Shown here: positions 62,624-64,000 of the stretch, piece after piece
Layout: every line of letters begins with the position of its first letter
Numbering within the stretch: position 1 is the stretch's first letter
NCBI RefSeq assembly: GCF_011090165.1
Contig: NZ_JAADJT010000010.1
Span: 247,154 to 311,153, forward strand
Source of the DNA: Duganella aceris
GTDB taxonomy: Bacteria; Pseudomonadota; Gammaproteobacteria; Burkholderiales; Burkholderiaceae_D
DNA: 64,000 nucleotides
Reading direction: 5' to 3'
Position numbers and translations under genes: made by a program
The notes under the pieces: generated by a model
Seen by the model: only the letters and a program-made list of their open reading frames with translations
Told to the model about the DNA's origin: nothing
The model's database searches: none

Positions 62624-63160
62624 TTACAGATCCAGCCGACCCTCGATGGAATCGTCCATCGTCTTGCCGATCACGGCGCCGATCAGCATCTTGACGCTGG
62701 CCACCGCCTTGCCGTGCTTGGTGTCCCAATAGTAGCCGTAGGTCGGCGCGAACTTGATCACCGTGATGCGCGGGTCGTCCTCGCCGGCGGTGAACCAGGT
62801 CTTCATGGTGAAACTCCACAGCTCCTTGATCTTGACCGGGTCGCGCGACACCGTCGCGATGCCCTCCAGATGCATGAACTCGGAATGCGCCGAACCCTGG
62901 AAGTACAGGGTCGCCGCCGGATCGGCCGCCAGCTCCATGTTCTTCAGGCTGTCGGAGGCGCTGATGAACCACAGGTTGCCGAGTTCATCGACCTGCAGCG
63001 CGGTCATCGGGCGCGCGTCGCCGGGGCCGCCGGCCGCGTCGTTGGTGCAGAAGAAGCAGCCGGAGGTGCTGTCGACGAAATCCTTGATCTTCTTGACGGC
63101 GTCTTCGCCGATCAAGTCCTGGTGATTGGTTTCTGTTTGTTGGGCGTTGATCGAATCCAT
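62624..63160 (-). CDS. Pyridoxamine 5'-phosphate oxidase-fold general stress protein
   Basis: A 178-residue split-barrel protein of the PNPOx-like/general stress protein 26 type: SGCFFCTNDAAGGPGDARPMTALQVDELGNLWFISA and a final AVIGKTMDDSIEGRLDL. Such proteins bind FMN, FAD or heme; catalytic function is uncertain. ATG 63160 is preceded by AGGAG. It is convergent with tonB (2 bp apart) and divergent from bfr, with a Fur-like site between. Confidence 0.82.
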   Translation of the reverse strand: MDSINAQQTETNHQDLIGEDAVKKIKDFVDSTSGCFFCTNDAAGGPGDARPMTALQVDELGNLWFISASDSLKNMELAADPAATLYFQGSAHSEFMHLEGIATVSRDPVKIKELWSFTMKTWFTAGEDDPRITVIKFAPTYGYYWDTKHGKAVASVKMLIGAVIGKTMDDSIEGRLDL

Positions 63161-63244
63161 GGCGAGCTCCTGTTGAGTGAATCCCCATCCTAACGCCGAC
63201 CGCGCCCGCACTCAGTGGGCTGCCTCACACACGCGCTTGCGAAC

Positions 63245-63263
63245 GCTAATTGTTTTCATTAGC
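63245..63263 (+). promoter_or_regulatory. Candidate Fur box before bfr
   Basis: GCTAATTGTTTTCATTAGC is a 19-bp imperfect palindrome (GCTAAT/ATTAGC) that agrees with the classic Fur box at 13 of 19 positions. It lies 126 bp before bfr and 82 bp before the divergent stress-protein gene, so it could act on either. Confidence 0.5.
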
Positions 63264-63388
63264 ACCACCCGTCTCGTTACGCGTGATTTAGCACATTTTC
63301 CGCGAAATTCCGGAGTAATCGCTACACGTTGGGGCGCGGTTCGTGGCAAAATGCGGCTATTCCCGCAACCATTTCAGAAAGACCTCCC

Positions 63389-63862
63389 ATGAAGGGCGAC
63401 CAAGAAGTTATCCGTTTGCTGAACGCTCAGCTGACCAACGAACTCACCGCGATCAACCAGTACTTCCTGCACGCGCGCATGTACCGCCACTGGGGCCTGG
63501 AAAAGATCGCGAAGAAAGAATACGAAGAATCGATCGGCGAGATGAAGCACGCCGACAAACTGATCGACCGCATCCTGATGCTGGACGGCCTGCCGAACCT
63601 GCAAGCCATGCACAAGATCATGATCGGCGAGAACACCGAAGAAATGATCGGCTGCGACCTGAAGCTGGAAAAAGCCGCGCACATCACCGTCAAGGAAGGC
63701 ATCGCCGCCTCCGAGAAGGCCGGCGACTACGTCTCGCGCGATCTGCTGCTGATGATCCTGGAAGACACCGAAGAGCACATCGACTGGCTGGAAACCCAGC
63801 TGGACCTGATTGGCAAGATCGGCATCCAGAATTACCTGCAAAGCCAGATGAACGAAGAGTAA
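63389..63862 (+). CDS. bfr: Bacterioferritin
   Basis: A 157-residue heme-containing ferritin that stores iron as a 24-mer. Ferroxidase ligands line up with E. coli Bfr (E18, E51, H54, E94, E127, H130), and M52, the heme ligand, is present in EMKHAD. FLHARMYRHWGLEKI and HIDWLETQLDLI are diagnostic. It completes the iron block with bfd, tonB and feoAB. GAAAGACCTCCC precedes the ATG; no strong ribosome site is seen. Confidence 0.97.
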   Translation: MKGDQEVIRLLNAQLTNELTAINQYFLHARMYRHWGLEKIAKKEYEESIGEMKHADKLIDRILMLDGLPNLQAMHKIMIGENTEEMIGCDLKLEKAAHITVKEGIAASEKAGDYVSRDLLLMILEDTEEHIDWLETQLDLIGKIGIQNYLQSQMNEE

Positions 63863-63945
63863 AAAAAACGCCCCACGGGGTAATGCCGTTCAGTTAAGGA
63901 GATTTTTTTAGTACGCGAACGTCATATTTTCTAGGTCTGCCCTTG

Positions 63946-63975
63946 ACGGCCCGGTCGAAGCTTCGACCGGGCCGT
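63946..63975. terminator. 30-bp perfect palindrome at the window end, possible terminator
   Basis: Half-site ACGGCCCGGTCGAAG followed at once by its reverse complement. The T content after it on the plus strand is weak (TTCTTCATT). It may be a bidirectional terminator for bfr and a gene beyond the window. Nothing else can be called after bfr, although an open frame runs through to the end. Confidence 0.5.
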
Positions 63976-64000
63976 TCTTCATTCAGAAGGCTAACCAACC

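Overview
The window is a stretch of chromosome from a high-GC Gram-negative betaproteobacterium. It most likely belongs to the Oxalobacteraceae (Massilia / Duganella / Janthinobacterium group). Supporting evidence is the LPS and outer-membrane machinery (lptD, lptE, bamE, surA), the gene orders leuS-lptE-holA-proA and lptD-surA-pdxA-rsmA, the amgK-murU pair, and proteins such as the DUF4865 and tandem-module lipoproteins that I associate with Burkholderiales. Genus assignment is inference. No prophage, complete insertion sequence, CRISPR array or rRNA is visible. Two tRNA genes are present, Gly-UCC and Arg-CCG.

Layout. 0-1.4 kb: an Xre/ImmA-type regulator on the minus strand, translationally coupled to a gene cut by the window edge whose first residues look like a PIN nuclease, then tRNA-Gly. 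1.4-9.8 kb: an OpgB-like phosphoglycerol transferase, a PAS-type chemoreceptor, tRNA-Arg, an M28 peptidase coupled to a TPR/glycosyltransferase-like protein, and a LysR regulator divergent from a tautomerase-DUF4865 pair. 9.8-17.5 kb: a minus-strand signalling block (HDOD-GAF-histidine kinase, then REC-PAS-GGDEF-EAL, then a 13-repeat Sel1 protein) followed by a lone flagellin gene. 17.6-26.9 kb: a long minus-strand run, leuS-lptE-holA-proA-hemJ, a DsbA-like isomerase, a THUMP RNA methyltransferase and a Bcr/CflA efflux pump. 27-35.4 kb: an AraC regulator, a VOC protein, map, barstar, exbD, exbB, dapB, bamE, fur, hrcA and a HAD phosphatase. 35.6-37 kb: two tandem paralogous lipoproteins. 37.2-47.3 kb: rsmA, pdxA, surA and lptD (minus strand), divergent from amgK, murU, pepP and a UbiH-family monooxygenase. 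47.3-48.9 kb: a ribbon-helix-helix-like protein of unknown role behind a large nested inverted repeat, and an SDR. 48.9-51.8 kb: the proton-translocating transhydrogenase pntAA-pntAB-pntB. 52-59 kb: a NudJ-like hydrolase, mnmA, a degenerate receiver protein, xni, a GST, a glutamate-synthase-like membrane flavoprotein and a serine hydrolase. 59-64 kb: an iron-homeostasis block (feoA, feoB and a FeoB-associated Cys-rich protein; bfd-tonB; bfr) with candidate Fur boxes in both divergent promoter regions. fur itself lies at 33 kb and exbB/exbD at 30 kb.

The most distinctive non-coding signal is a set of long, nearly perfect palindromes that begin with GGGGTC or a close variant (9795-9874, 18996-19025, 33549-33634, 37094-37179, 53697-53726). 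Four of the five lie between convergent genes, and they occupy every convergent junction in the window that has more than a few bases of spacer. Two are related 86-bp versions and two are identical 30-bp versions, so this looks like a dispersed repeat family doubling as bidirectional terminators. A second unusual structure is the nested inverted repeat at 47298-47436, whose right arm contains the ribosome binding site and first codons of the downstream gene.
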